DNA of 64,000 nucleotides from Hyphobacterium sp. SN044. GTDB taxonomy: Bacteria; Pseudomonadota; Alphaproteobacteria; Caulobacterales; Maricaulaceae. The position numbers were made by a program, and so were the translations under genes. The notes below the pieces were generated by a model. That model did not search any database and had not been told where the DNA came from. It worked only from the letters and a program-made list of their open reading frames with translations. This document shows positions 56,774 to 64,000 of the stretch, piece after piece; position 1 is the stretch's first letter, and every line of letters begins with the position of its first letter. The stretch is taken from positions 45,521-109,520 of the forward strand of contig NZ_JAKKUV010000007.1 of NCBI RefSeq assembly GCF_021864465.1. The letters run 5' to 3'.

Positions 56774-57319
56774 CTACCATTGCAGAATTCGTATACCCTT
56801 TTTGTTTGAAATGCCAGACAGTTCTCGCAATGAAATATTGATATTACGGCCCGTCTCACTTAGAACACACGCATTATCGTGCGCCGTGACGGCCTCGCAC
56901 CCGTTGCGATCAAAAACAAGTATCAAATGCGACCCGGAAACTTCTTTATTAACGGCGCCCAGATTTATGCTCAAAATCAGCGGGCCTTCTTTCAAATAAT
57001 TAAACACGTCATGTTCCGTCTTTTCCCCGAACGGCTCAGACAGAATATCAAATTTAGCCAATAATGATGACAACGGCCAGTGGTGCGCGCCGAGAATCAT
57101 ATCATCGACGACCTTATATACTCCCAATTCCAGCCCAATTTCGGTTAGCGCCCAAAGAGACGGGGCGGCCCGATGTTTTGCCTGAATAAGGGACCGACAG
57201 CATGCTATTCCGCAAACATGCGGACTCCATCGTATATAGTCTTCCCGGCTTGAGCCGAACTCTCGCCACGGCTCTGGTCCCTCTGGGTATTTCCCGACGA
57301 AAGGCACTGATCTCGGCAT
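56774..57319 (-). CDS. C39-like cysteine peptidase
   Basis: 181 residues, no signal peptide. The W-S-P-H-V-C36-G-I-A-C pattern matches the nucleophile segment of C39/papain-fold peptidases. H131 in S-G-S-H-L-I-L-V-F-D and D148/N149 in A-H-D-N complete a possible Cys-His-Asp/Asn triad. In bacteriocin systems C39 domains cut double-glycine leaders, but there is no ABC transporter here, so it may act as a free protease, hydrolase or transferase. The ATG 57319 has AAAGGA upstream and lies 115 bp inside the 3' end of the VanX-PLP gene in a different frame, so the two are likely coupled. Base composition is more AT-rich than its upstream neighbour. Confidence 0.65.
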   Translation of the reverse strand: MPRSVPFVGKYPEGPEPWREFGSSREDYIRWSPHVCGIACCRSLIQAKHRAAPSLWALTEIGLELGVYKVVDDMILGAHHWPLSSLLAKFDILSEPFGEKTEHDVFNYLKEGPLILSINLGAVNKEVSGSHLILVFDRNGCEAVTAHDNACVLSETGRNINISLRELSGISNKKGIRILQW

Positions 57320-59082
57320 AGTTGATCCTTTAGCAATCGGACGGTGAGGATTGAGTTCTCTAGGGCACGCAGGATCAAGTCTTCGCTCTCATGCCCCACC
57401 CCGATGCGTATCCAGCCCGGACCGATCTGGTGAATGTTGGCCCGGCGAGGAAGGTCCGCCGCACCGGTGCGCGCGCCGAAGTGCTCAATTGTCGTGAAAT
57501 GCGCGCCGAATGTGCATGCCAGCTTCAGCGGGAAGTCATCGCGGTGCGAGTTCCAGCTTACGACCTCTTCGAGGCACGCTGCGAACTCGGGCGAATAAAA
57601 AACCGCCGATATTTGCCCGCCGGACGGAGCGCCGACGTGGTGCAAGTCCGCAACGTTAACCACGTCGATCTCCGGAAGACATTTCAACCAGTTTGCTATC
57701 CGTTCCGCTTTCCAGGTGACGCGGTCAATTCGATCGACCAGCGAAGCACTCTGTCTCCTGATGGTGTCCGCGGCTTCGGGTGCCATCGCGGCGCCCAACC
57801 TGCGGAGCCAATTGTGGGCGCGGACGATTCGAGGCTCGCAACCGAAGATGCCGCCGCCCAATGTCTCGCCAGCCGAAGGGTATTTCGACAGCGAACATAC
57901 GACTACATCTGCAAGGTTTTTGTCCAACAGGCTTTGAACCGGCTGAACCGATGTGTCGACGATGAGCTCGCCTTTCCCTTGTCGGATAACCTGTCTGATT
58001 TCCGCCAATGCGGGGGCCGACAGATACCAGTTGCGAGGGTGGTCGCAAAACACGATGTCGGCTGTCCGGAGCAATTCAAGATTCCACTCGCTCGGGTCGG
58101 CAAGGTCGAAGACGGTTATTCTCCAGCCATTGGATTTCCCTAGCGCCCGCAGCGCCTCGTTCGTTTCGTAGTAGATATTCCGGTCGACAATCAGCTCCCC
58201 GTTCATCGGCATGCCCGAAGCAACCGCCCCGATCGCCGCGCTGAGACCGGACGGGGCGAAAACGGCGTCCTGCCCACCGACCACCTGGGCAAGTTGCTTC
58301 GCGAGAGCACGTTCGTTTGGATGTCGGGTGCGCGCATAATAGTGACCCTTGCTCGTTCCCTGAAGGGCGGCCTGGCGAGCATCCGGACTGCCAAATGCCT
58401 GCGCAACGCCTCGCATATTCACTATTTGCGGATTGGCGAAAGCCTGTACCTGCTCGGCCAGAAACGTACTCGCTGGCGCGGTCTGAACCTCATTGTAGAT
58501 GCAGGTGCGGCCCGTCTTCTCGGCCCAGTAGGTGGTACCGTATTCGAAGTGCCACCACTCCTCTTCGATTCCGACGAAGCCCGCCTCGATCATCGCCTCA
58601 GCCAAGATTTGGCGATAGACTTTCGCGGCCAGCTCCTCCTTCGATTTTGGATTGTGACGCAGAAAATAGTCAGCCCGGCCGTACTCGGAAAAGTCGTCGA
58701 ACCTCCCGAGGCGATCATCCCGCTCGCTTACCAGCAACGTCACGTCGACGGCGCCGCCTGTCGTATGCGGTGGAGGAGGATCGAACACCGGAGGCCGGAC
58801 CACGGTCGACGCGAGTCTGTGCAGGGCCTCCTCAGCGAAGTTCGGGTGTTGCATCCTCAGATCTTCAAGGTGCCGTCGGTAGAGGTCTTTCTGCGTTTCG
58901 AAATGCCTCAGGGCATCCCACACGCAGATAGTAACGTCCCTCCCGATCTCGCGTTGGACAACCTCGTTCGCCTTCAACAGACGGCGATGTGCCGCCTCTT
59001 CCAGCCACGGAGAGGAATAAGCTCCGCGCAACGCCGCGTGCCTGTATTTCAAGATCGATGTAAGCTGGACGGGCACAAGCAT
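57205..59082 (-). CDS. VanX-like D,D-dipeptidase fused to Cys/Met-metabolism PLP enzyme
   Basis: 625 residues, cytoplasmic. Residues about 1-195 match D-Ala-D-Ala dipeptidases (VanX/DdpX, M15D): H106-T-T-G-G-A-V-D113 and E175-W-W-H178 give the zinc ligands and the base with the spacing of VanX (H-x6-D, E-x2-H). From about 205 a fold-type-I PLP enzyme of the cystathionine gamma-synthase/lyase group follows: Y-A-R-T-R-H-P (YxRxxNP-like with His for Asn), P-S-G-L-S-A, V-D376-T-S, S-L-S-K400-Y with the PLP lysine, G-G-G-I-F-G, and R559-I-G-V-G for the substrate carboxylate. The last ~45 residues are not family-like and overlap the C39 gene. ATG 59082 with GGAGGT 7 bp ahead is chosen over TTG 59100. 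Confidence 0.85.
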   Translation of the reverse strand: MLVPVQLTSILKYRHAALRGAYSSPWLEEAAHRRLLKANEVVQREIGRDVTICVWDALRHFETQKDLYRRHLEDLRMQHPNFAEEALHRLASTVVRPPVFDPPPPHTTGGAVDVTLLVSERDDRLGRFDDFSEYGRADYFLRHNPKSKEELAAKVYRQILAEAMIEAGFVGIEEEWWHFEYGTTYWAEKTGRTCIYNEVQTAPASTFLAEQVQAFANPQIVNMRGVAQAFGSPDARQAALQGTSKGHYYARTRHPNERALAKQLAQVVGGQDAVFAPSGLSAAIGAVASGMPMNGELIVDRNIYYETNEALRALGKSNGWRITVFDLADPSEWNLELLRTADIVFCDHPRNWYLSAPALAEIRQVIRQGKGELIVDTSVQPVQSLLDKNLADVVVCSLSKYPSAGETLGGGIFGCEPRIVRAHNWLRRLGAAMAPEAADTIRRQSASLVDRIDRVTWKAERIANWLKCLPEIDVVNVADLHHVGAPSGGQISAVFYSPEFAACLEEVVSWNSHRDDFPLKLACTFGAHFTTIEHFGARTGAADLPRRANIHQIGPGWIRIGVGHESEDLILRALENSILTVRLLKDQLCRDQCLSSGNTQRDQSRGESSAQAGKTIYDGVRMFAE

Positions 59083-59132
59083 GGGGCCGACCTCCGCCAA
59101 CAGAAAAATGGCGGCTTGCGTCGGATGTAAAT

Positions 59133-59148
59133 TGTTACGTTTGTAACA
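59133..59148. promoter_or_regulatory. Palindrome in the divergent island promoter
   Basis: TGTTACGTTTGTAACA is a perfect 6-4-6 inverted repeat located between the divergent starts at 59082 and 59163, 15 bp upstream of the regulator-like gene. It is well placed to be an operator controlling both directions, probably by the neighbouring gene product. Confidence 0.55.
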
Positions 59149-59162
59149 CAGGAAACTCGCAC

Positions 59163-60611
59163 ATGATCGTCGATTTTCGTAATAACGTTATTAAGTATCG
59201 CGATGTTGAACTAAAGAGTGCGAAAAAAACACACAAGCGGGCAATGAAATTTCTTGCGGTATTGATCGAATTTTCTCGAAATGAGGATCGAAATGTTTAT
59301 AATAATAAGCTATATGACACCATATGCGAAACTAATAGGGGTGTTCGAACTATAGTTTGTAGAGTTATCGATTATATTACGGATAATCTTGACAGTAACA
59401 TTATAGATTATAAAAATAAAACAACTGGTCCTTGGTGCTTGAAGAAGCAAATTACAGATTGTAAAATTATATATTCCAATGAACGAACTGAAATTTCGGA
59501 TACAGTTGTTGGTGATGGAAATCGTTCCAACCTAATAGACACGGCGGGTATAAGACTTTCTGATTTGAAAAAATTGGTAAATGCCGATTTTTACTTTTCG
59601 CGTGGAGACCTTAATTCTGCACATGAATTATACTCCAATGTATATAAAGGTCATCATAACGAATCCTATGATTTGATACTTCTTAAATTACTTAAATCCA
59701 GTCGGCGTCTCGAGCGATATCCAGAATTGCTGAAAACAATCCGTCTCGTGGAAGGGCTAGAGAACATAAAAACAGATCGTAAAGCCGCGGAAAAATTGCA
59801 TTCATATGCGCAAATATCGAGGGCATGGTATAATTATTCATTTGATAAAGAATATGACAATGCATACAAAATACTTAAGTCGTGTATGAATGCGTCGTTC
59901 AATAATTATGATACTCAACTGGAGTGGAAAAATTTATATTCTTTGGTGGTAAGGCGCTTATCCCTTTCTAATGCTGGATCAAAAAAAGAGGAATTGGCTC
60001 TTGAGTCGATAAGTGAAATGGAGTCAGCATTTTCTGATTCAATTATGTTCGGGAGTCCGTATAATGTTCAACAGACGGCTGCAAATCTTGGAAATTTGAT
60101 TTCCCTTTTTGGATCAACGAAGCATGGAATTTTGGATACAAGCCTCGCCCGCACACGTGCAATAACATACTTCGACATATCTGCTTATGTCAGTAAAAAT
60201 TACGGAATAGGTCTTGATGATGTATATTTGCCAGTATATATTCTTTCGCATTGCCGGAAATTTTCTGTAAATAGCTCTGAGCTTAAAAATTTGGTGCGGG
60301 ATTGGGACAAAACACTAAAAGAATACGCCATAGACGCTTATGATTTATATATGCGCTCGGGAAGGGGGCGCCCAGAACAGAAGGTTCAAATAATTATTGA
60401 GATATTACACCAATGCTTTGTCGACGAAGACTGGCGCTCATTGGAAAAGTACACGGAGGAAATTCATGGGATATGGTGGGAGCTTTCTCCGGATACCGCA
60501 AAGCCTTATGAGGATTTTATAGCAGGCATGTTGAAAGCCCTTGAATCGGAGTTTGCTGGGTCGGCTAATTTCAAACGAGTTGGCAATGCGCTTCGCGCGT
60601 TGGCGAGCTGA
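59163..60611 (+). CDS. Putative DNA-binding/helical-repeat regulator, AT-rich
   Basis: 482 residues. The first ~105 residues, with V-I-K-Y-R-D-V-E-L-K-S...M-K-F-L-A-V-L-I-E-F, a central helix T-N-R-G-V-R-T-I-V-C-R-V-I-D-Y-I, then strands around G-P-W-C-L, could be an OmpR/SARP-type winged-helix domain. The rest (about 135-480) is all helical with TPR-like spacing (F-Y-F-S-R-G-D-L-N-S-A-H-E-L-Y). The gene is much richer in A and T than everything around it and uses A/T-ending codons, a sign of recent transfer. AGGAAA precedes the ATG. It is divergent from the VanX-PLP operon with a palindrome between them, so a regulator of that operon is the simplest reading. Family assignment is tentative. 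Confidence 0.6.
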   Translation: MIVDFRNNVIKYRDVELKSAKKTHKRAMKFLAVLIEFSRNEDRNVYNNKLYDTICETNRGVRTIVCRVIDYITDNLDSNIIDYKNKTTGPWCLKKQITDCKIIYSNERTEISDTVVGDGNRSNLIDTAGIRLSDLKKLVNADFYFSRGDLNSAHELYSNVYKGHHNESYDLILLKLLKSSRRLERYPELLKTIRLVEGLENIKTDRKAAEKLHSYAQISRAWYNYSFDKEYDNAYKILKSCMNASFNNYDTQLEWKNLYSLVVRRLSLSNAGSKKEELALESISEMESAFSDSIMFGSPYNVQQTAANLGNLISLFGSTKHGILDTSLARTRAITYFDISAYVSKNYGIGLDDVYLPVYILSHCRKFSVNSSELKNLVRDWDKTLKEYAIDAYDLYMRSGRGRPEQKVQIIIEILHQCFVDEDWRSLEKYTEEIHGIWWELSPDTAKPYEDFIAGMLKALESEFAGSANFKRVGNALRALAS

Positions 60612-60822
60612 CGGTCTGGCGCTCAACGGGCGGAACGATCTGTTCCTCGACGGGGCCGCGTCGGTGCGGGAGTGGCCGACTGTTGTTGACCCTGACCGTT
60701 AGCTGCTGTGGACCGGGCACCGGGCTGCCCCATCGGATTGACCGGAATTCGAAGGGTCTTGCCCCCGCCGTTTCCGGGCGCCAGCACGTATCGCAACGCC
60801 GATACAAAATAAGGAGAAAGAA
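60612..60822. other. Right end of the island, no clear gene
   Basis: 211 bp of high-GC DNA between the regulator-like gene and tRNA-Gly. A minus-strand frame can be read (A-P-G-N-G-G-G-K-T-L-R-I-P-V) but it has no credible start and no recognisable product; it may be a gene remnant. Confidence 0.5.
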
Positions 60823-60855
60823 TGGAGCGGGCGATGAGATTCGAACTCACGACAT
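60812..60855. repeat. Right copy of 44-bp direct repeat (att-like)
   Basis: Identical to 55641-55684. It covers the 3' half of the intact tRNA-Gly and 11 bp beyond its CCA end. Confidence 0.93.
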
Positions 60856-60897
60856 TCACCTTGGCAAGGTGACGCTCTACCCCTGAGCTACGCCCGC
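60823..60897 (-). tRNA. tRNA-Gly (GCC)
   Basis: Complete cloverleaf of 75 nt including CCA encoded at 60823-60825. Acceptor GCGGGCG pairs with CGCCCGC, the D-arm has AGCTCAGGGGTAGAGC, the anticodon stem is TCACC/GGTGA with loop TTGCCAA (anticodon GCC), and the T-arm has GTTCGAATC. Its 3' half lies in the 44-bp repeat that flanks the island, so integration kept the tRNA functional. Confidence 0.97.
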
Positions 60898-61045
60898 TCA
60901 ATCGAGGTATCACCCGGCTTGCGCCGGGGAGGCGCGGTATATCGCCCAAACCCGGACCGATTTCAAGCACTCGAATGCACGTGGTGCACCGGAGCGGGAA
61001 ATTGCCGCTTGATCGCGGGCGCAGGCCGGGTTTCAACGCCGGCCC

Positions 61046-61567
61046 ATGAGCGAAACAGCACCCGCCACCCGCGCCGATCTCTTCGCCCTGCTGGACCGGC
61101 TGGGCATCGACCATTCCACCATCGATCACGACCCGGTCTTCACGGTCGAGGAGGGCCAGGCGATCAAGGCGGCCATGCCCGGCGGGCATACCAAGAATCT
61201 CTTCCTCGATGACGGGCGCGGCGCGCTGGTCCTCGTCTCCGCGCTGGGCGAGACGGTGATCCGGGTGAACCGGCTGCACCGCGTCCTGGGCACGAAGCGC
61301 TTCTCCTTCGGCAAGGAGGAGGCGCTTTACGAGACGCTGGGCGTCCGCCCCGGCTCGGTGACGGCCTTCGCGCTGATGAACGACACGGAAGGCCGCGTCC
61401 GCTTCGTGATCGATCAGGCGCTTCTGGCGACCGATCCGGTGAATTTCCACCCGCTGAAGAATGACGCCACCACCGCCATCGCCGCGGCAGATCTCGTCAA
61501 ATTCGCGCAGGCGACGGGGCACGAGCCGACGATCGTCGATTTTGACGCACTGGCGGCAGACGACTGA
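61046..61567 (+). CDS. Prolyl-tRNA editing deacylase-like protein (YbaK/ProX)
   Basis: 173 residues. Fold of the trans-editing proteins that clear mischarged tRNA (Ala-tRNAPro in the ProXp-ala/PrdX group). F-T-V-E-E-G-Q and the active-site segment G-G-H-T-K-N-L-F-L are conserved, followed by K-R-F-S-F and [12 protein letters not shown] with the late N-F-H-P-L. Head of a likely operon with trx, LON-like, Trm112-like and DUF971 genes. Confidence 0.88.
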   Translation: MSETAPATRADLFALLDRLGIDHSTIDHDPVFTVEEGQAIKAAMPGGHTKNLFLDDGRGALVLVSALGETVIRVNRLHRVLGTKRFSFGKEEALYETLGVRPGSVTAFALMNDTEGRVRFVIDQALLATDPVNFHPLKNDATTAIAAADLVKFAQATGHEPTIVDFDALAADD

Positions 61568-61636
61568 GTGCTTGCACACAGGCCCCTGCGCCTCCAATTA
61601 GGGGGCGATTTTCCACCCACACCCTGGTGAGCCGCC

Positions 61637-62551
61637 ATGACCGACTTCCATCTGAACTCGCAGCACGACCCGCAAGGCGCCGACCTCGTCAAGGACGGGA
61701 CCGACCAGTCCTTCATGGCCGATGTGGTCGAGCCCTCGCGCGAGGTTCCGGTCCTGGTTGATTTCTGGGCGCCCTGGTGCGGCCCCTGCCGCCAGCTCGG
61801 CCCGATCATCGAGAAGACGGTGCGCGCCGCGGGCGGCAAGGTGCGCCTGGTGAAGATCAATATCGACGAGAACCCGCACATCGCCGGACGCCTGCGCGTC
61901 CAGTCCATCCCGGCCGTCTTCGCCTTCCAGAACGGCCAGCCGGTCGACGGCTTCATGGGCGCGCTGCCGGAAAGCCAGATCAAGGATTTCATTGGCCGGT
62001 TGACGGGTGAGGGCGCGGACGAGGAAGCCGTCGCCGACCTGATGGCGCGCGCGGAGGAAAGCCTGAAGGCGCAGGATTTCGGCGGCGCGGCGCAGGACTA
62101 TGCGCTTGCGGTTCAGGCCGACCCGGAAAATGCCGACGCCATCGCCGGTCTCGCCCGTTGCTATCTCGCCGGCGGCAATCTGGAAGAGGCGAAAACCATC
62201 ATCGAACGCGTCCCCGAGGACAAGAAGAACGCCGCCTCGGTTCAGGGTGTGCTGACCGCGCTGAAACTGGCCGAGGAAACCGAAGACGCCGGCGATCCCG
62301 AACAACTGGCGTCGCAGGTCGAGCGCGAACCGGGCGATCACGAGGCCCGCTATCAGCTCGCCCGCGCCCTGATCGGTTACGGCCAGCTCGCCGAGGCGGT
62401 CGACCAGCTGCTCTACATCATCGCTCAGGACAAGGACTGGAATGAAGGCGCGGCGCGCGTCCTCCTCCTGAAAGTCTTCGACGCGGCCGGTCCGGCCTCC
62501 GACATCGCGAAGACGGGACGCAGACGCCTCTCCTCGGTTCTGTTCGCATAA
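61637..62551 (+). CDS. Thioredoxin-TPR protein (CnoX/YbbN-like)
   Basis: 304 residues. A thioredoxin domain (about 20-130) has the full active site W-C48-G-P-C51, unlike E. coli CnoX, which lacks the first of these cysteines. The C-terminal ~165 residues are helical TPR-like repeats (A-D-P-E-N-A-D-A-I-A-G-L-A-R-C-Y-L). The family acts as a chaperone-redoxin that protects proteins from oxidation, often with GroEL. It lies in a conserved alphaproteobacterial run of genes. Confidence 0.92.
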   Translation: MTDFHLNSQHDPQGADLVKDGTDQSFMADVVEPSREVPVLVDFWAPWCGPCRQLGPIIEKTVRAAGGKVRLVKINIDENPHIAGRLRVQSIPAVFAFQNGQPVDGFMGALPESQIKDFIGRLTGEGADEEAVADLMARAEESLKAQDFGGAAQDYALAVQADPENADAIAGLARCYLAGGNLEEAKTIIERVPEDKKNAASVQGVLTALKLAEETEDAGDPEQLASQVEREPGDHEARYQLARALIGYGQLAEAVDQLLYIIAQDKDWNEGAARVLLLKVFDAAGPASDIAKTGRRRLSSVLFA

Positions 62552-62598
62552 GGCGCTGCCCCTTGGCGGGGGCGGGCGGGCGGCCTACGTCTTGAGGC

Positions 62599-63231
62599 AT
62601 GAGCCAGTCCCTGCCCCAGCTCCTGCCTCTTTTTCCGCTCGGCGGCGCAATCCTGCTGCCGGGCGAGATGCTGCCGCTCAACGTGTTCGAGCCGCGCTAT
62701 CTCAACATGACGGACGACGCGATGGCGGGCGAGAAAATGCTCGGCATCATCCAGACGCGCCCCGGCGGCGCGAAGGACAGGCCGGCGCTCGAAACCATCG
62801 GCGGGGCGGGCCGGATCGTCTCGCACAAGGAAACCGATGACGGGCGCTATCTGATCGTGCTCGAGGGCGTCAGCCGCTTCCGCCTCGTCGAGGAGGAGGA
62901 ATTGCAGACCCCCTACCGCGTCGGCCGCGTTGACTGGTCGCCCTTTGCTGGCGACCGCCAGGGCCCGGACGTGATGCTGGGGGCCGACCGCGACCGGCTG
63001 CTGCAACTCCTCCAATCCTGGTTCAACGCGGAGGGACTCGTCACCGACTGGGACGCCATCGCCCATGCCCCGCTGCCGCGCGTCGTCAACCAGCTCGCCA
63101 TGGGCGCGCCTTTCTCCGCGAAGGAAAAGCAGGACATGCTCGAAGCGCCGGAAGACACGCAGCGGCTCGAGACGATGTCCACCATTCTCGAACGCCGGCT
63201 CGCCGAGGGCGCGGGCGGCTCCGCCAACTAG
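62599..63231 (+). CDS. LON-substrate-binding-domain protein
   Basis: 210 residues. It has only the N-terminal domain of Lon (PUA-like): L-P-L-F-P-L-G-G-A-I-L-L-P-G-E-M-L-P-L-N-V-F-E-P-R-Y, I-G-G-A-G-R-I, and G-V-S-R-F-R-L-V. There are no ATPase or protease domains, and the length is normal for this stand-alone family. Function unknown. Starts 47 bp after the thioredoxin gene. Confidence 0.92.
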   Translation: MSQSLPQLLPLFPLGGAILLPGEMLPLNVFEPRYLNMTDDAMAGEKMLGIIQTRPGGAKDRPALETIGGAGRIVSHKETDDGRYLIVLEGVSRFRLVEEEELQTPYRVGRVDWSPFAGDRQGPDVMLGADRDRLLQLLQSWFNAEGLVTDWDAIAHAPLPRVVNQLAMGAPFSAKEKQDMLEAPEDTQRLETMSTILERRLAEGAGGSAN

Positions 63232-63276
63232 CAGACGATCTGGTCAGGCGGCGACATCGGCGCTAAGGGTCACGCC

Positions 63277-63501
63277 ATGAGCGATACGCAAACCCCAGCC
63301 CCCACGGCGCGCGAGGTCGACCCCGCGCTTTTGGAAATCCTCGTCTGCCCGGTCACGCGCGGCCCGCTCCACTATGACCGGGACAGGCAGGAACTGGTCT
63401 CGAAATCGGCCCGGCTCGCCTATCCGATCCGCGATGGCGTGCCGATCATGCTGGAAAGCGAGGCCCGCGAACTCAGCGACGCGGAAGCCAGGGCGAAATG
63501 A
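63277..63501 (+). CDS. Trm112-family protein
   Basis: 74 residues. [14 protein letters not shown], then S[17 protein letters not shown] is the Trm112/UPF0434 pattern. Relatives bind and activate methyltransferases. Stop overlaps the start of the next gene (ATGA). Confidence 0.9.
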   Translation: MSDTQTPAPTAREVDPALLEILVCPVTRGPLHYDRDRQELVSKSARLAYPIRDGVPIMLESEARELSDAEARAK

Positions 63502-63803
63502 CCGCGCGCCCCTGGCCCGTGAAGCTCGATTTCGACCGCGCCGGCCGCGCGCTGCACATCGCGTATGACGATGGCGCGGCCTTCACCATCCCGTTTCAGA
63601 CCCTGCGCGTGGAAAGCCCCAGCGCCGAGGTGCAGGGCCACGGCCCGGGCCAGAAGGTGACCGTCACCGGCAAGGAGAATGTCGGCGTGCGCGAGGCCAA
63701 TCCGGTCGGCCGCTACGCCGTCCAGATCGTCTTCGACGACGGCCACGACAGCGGCCTCTTCACCTGGGATTATCTCCGGGAACTGGGCGAGCGGAACACT
63801 TAG
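63498..63803 (+). CDS. DUF971 protein
   Basis: 101 residues. [14 protein letters not shown] near the middle and [26 protein letters not shown] are the DUF971 signature, the N-terminal domain of gamma-butyrobetaine hydroxylases as a free protein. It may have a role in Fe-S or cofactor metabolism. Translationally coupled to the Trm112-like gene. Confidence 0.9.
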   Translation: MTARPWPVKLDFDRAGRALHIAYDDGAAFTIPFQTLRVESPSAEVQGHGPGQKVTVTGKENVGVREANPVGRYAVQIVFDDGHDSGLFTWDYLRELGERNT

Positions 63804-63805
63804 GG

Positions 63806-63880
63806 CCGTCATTCCGGCGAAAGCCGGAATCCAGAAAACTCGTCAATCTGGATCCCGACGTCCGTCGGGATGACGTCATC
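63806..63880. repeat. REP-like GC-rich intergenic repeat
   Basis: GTCATTCCGGCGAAAGCCGGAATCC and GGATCCCGACGTCCGTCGGGATGAC make two small palindromes facing each other between convergent genes. This layout is common in alphaproteobacterial intergenic repeats and is related in style to the copies at 16029 and 27191. Confidence 0.55.
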
Positions 63881-63889
63881 GTGGCGTCC

Positions 63890-64000
63890 CTAGGCCGCCA
63901 GGCTTTCGCCCTTCAGAAGCTTCGGCAGGTCGCCGATCTCGCCGCCAGCATGGCGCATGAAGAAGCGGCGCGCCGGCGGGATCTTGTCGACGAGGGACAG
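63890..64000 (-). CDS. 3' end of UbiH/UbiF/COQ6-type FAD hydroxylase
   Basis: Only the last 36 residues are inside the window: A-R-R-F-F-M-R-H-A-G-G-E-I-G-D-L-P-K-L-L-K-G-E-S-L, which fits the C-terminus of ubiquinone-pathway FAD hydroxylases. The start is beyond the right edge. The assignment rests on this short tail and on the common neighbourhood with DUF971 and Trm112-like genes. Confidence 0.6.
   Translation of the reverse strand: MSLVDKIPPARRFFMRHAGGEIGDLPKLLKGESLAA

Larger units (their letters stand above)
55641..60855. mobile_element. 5.2-kb tRNA-Gly-linked integrative island
   Basis: Bounded by the perfect 44-bp direct repeats at 55641-55684 and 60812-60855. The intact tRNA-Gly is on the right and the 3' fragment on the left, the standard outcome of tyrosine-recombinase insertion into a tRNA 3' end. 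The interior holds four genes of mixed base composition, one strongly AT-rich. No recombinase gene is present, so it is either a decayed element or one mobilised in trans. Confidence 0.9.

Noticed and set aside
61598-62341. Minus-strand open frame opposite the thioredoxin-TPR gene
   Set aside because: Shadow of a gene with an intact WCGPC site.

Overview
The window comes from the chromosome of a GC-rich Gram-negative alphaproteobacterium, most likely a stalked or marine Caulobacterales/Maricaulales/Hyphomonadales type. The evidence is an NtrZ-family periplasmic protein, DUF3576 lipoprotein, DUF1674 (SdhAF4), DUF6445, a 1629-residue NAD-type glutamate dehydrogenase, LptE, and a full CtrA-type box (TTAA-N7-TTAA). 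Genus and species cannot be read from this alone.

Layout. 1-848: 5' part of a CPA1 cation/proton antiporter and tRNA-Arg(CCG). 849-4366: a low-GC insertion behind the tRNA holding a truncated RhuM gene and a two-gene AAA+ ATPase/DUF6414 unit. 4367-13670: Cu/Zn superoxide dismutase, Ca/Na antiporter, an epimerase-SPW membrane fusion, CBS protein, S41 protease and an alanine:cation symporter. 13718-24408: demethylase-like DUF3445, VanZ, bioB, pterin dehydratase, SDR, the DUF3576-leuS-lptE-holA operon, a porin and NtrZ. 24469-27175: ThiE-like, YggS, LysE, pyrF. 28547-40880: SdhAF4, then rsmB-rpe-heparinase-purH and two tandem dienelactone-hydrolase-like genes, convergent with NAD-glutamate dehydrogenase. 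41026-55550: SDR, a frameshifted DUF4287/DUF5655 gene, DUF2891, a DJ-1-like protein, a dihaem peroxidase, bfr and bfd, DUF6445, a beta-propeller amidohydrolase, DUF3108 and a DUF305/LVIVD protein.

55641-60855 is the most unusual part: a 5.2-kb insertion bounded by a perfect 44-bp direct repeat that includes the 3' half of tRNA-Gly(GCC). It carries a minus-strand operon encoding (i) a VanX-like D,D-dipeptidase fused to a Cys/Met-metabolism PLP enzyme, (ii) a C39-like cysteine peptidase and (iii) a TPR protein that ends inside the repeat. Divergent from it is a very AT-rich gene for a putative DNA-binding/helical-repeat regulator, with a perfect palindrome in the shared promoter region. No integrase is visible. 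I do not know a described system with this composition.

60898-64000 returns to core genes: tRNA-editing deacylase, a CnoX-like thioredoxin-TPR protein, a LON-substrate-binding-domain protein, Trm112-like, DUF971, and the 3' end of a UbiH/COQ6-type hydroxylase.

Most genes are housekeeping (biotin, purine, pyrimidine, pentose phosphate, tRNA charging and editing, rRNA methylation, iron storage, nitrogen and amino-acid use). The two tRNA-linked insertions are the accessory content. All functions are from sequence reading; no database search was run.
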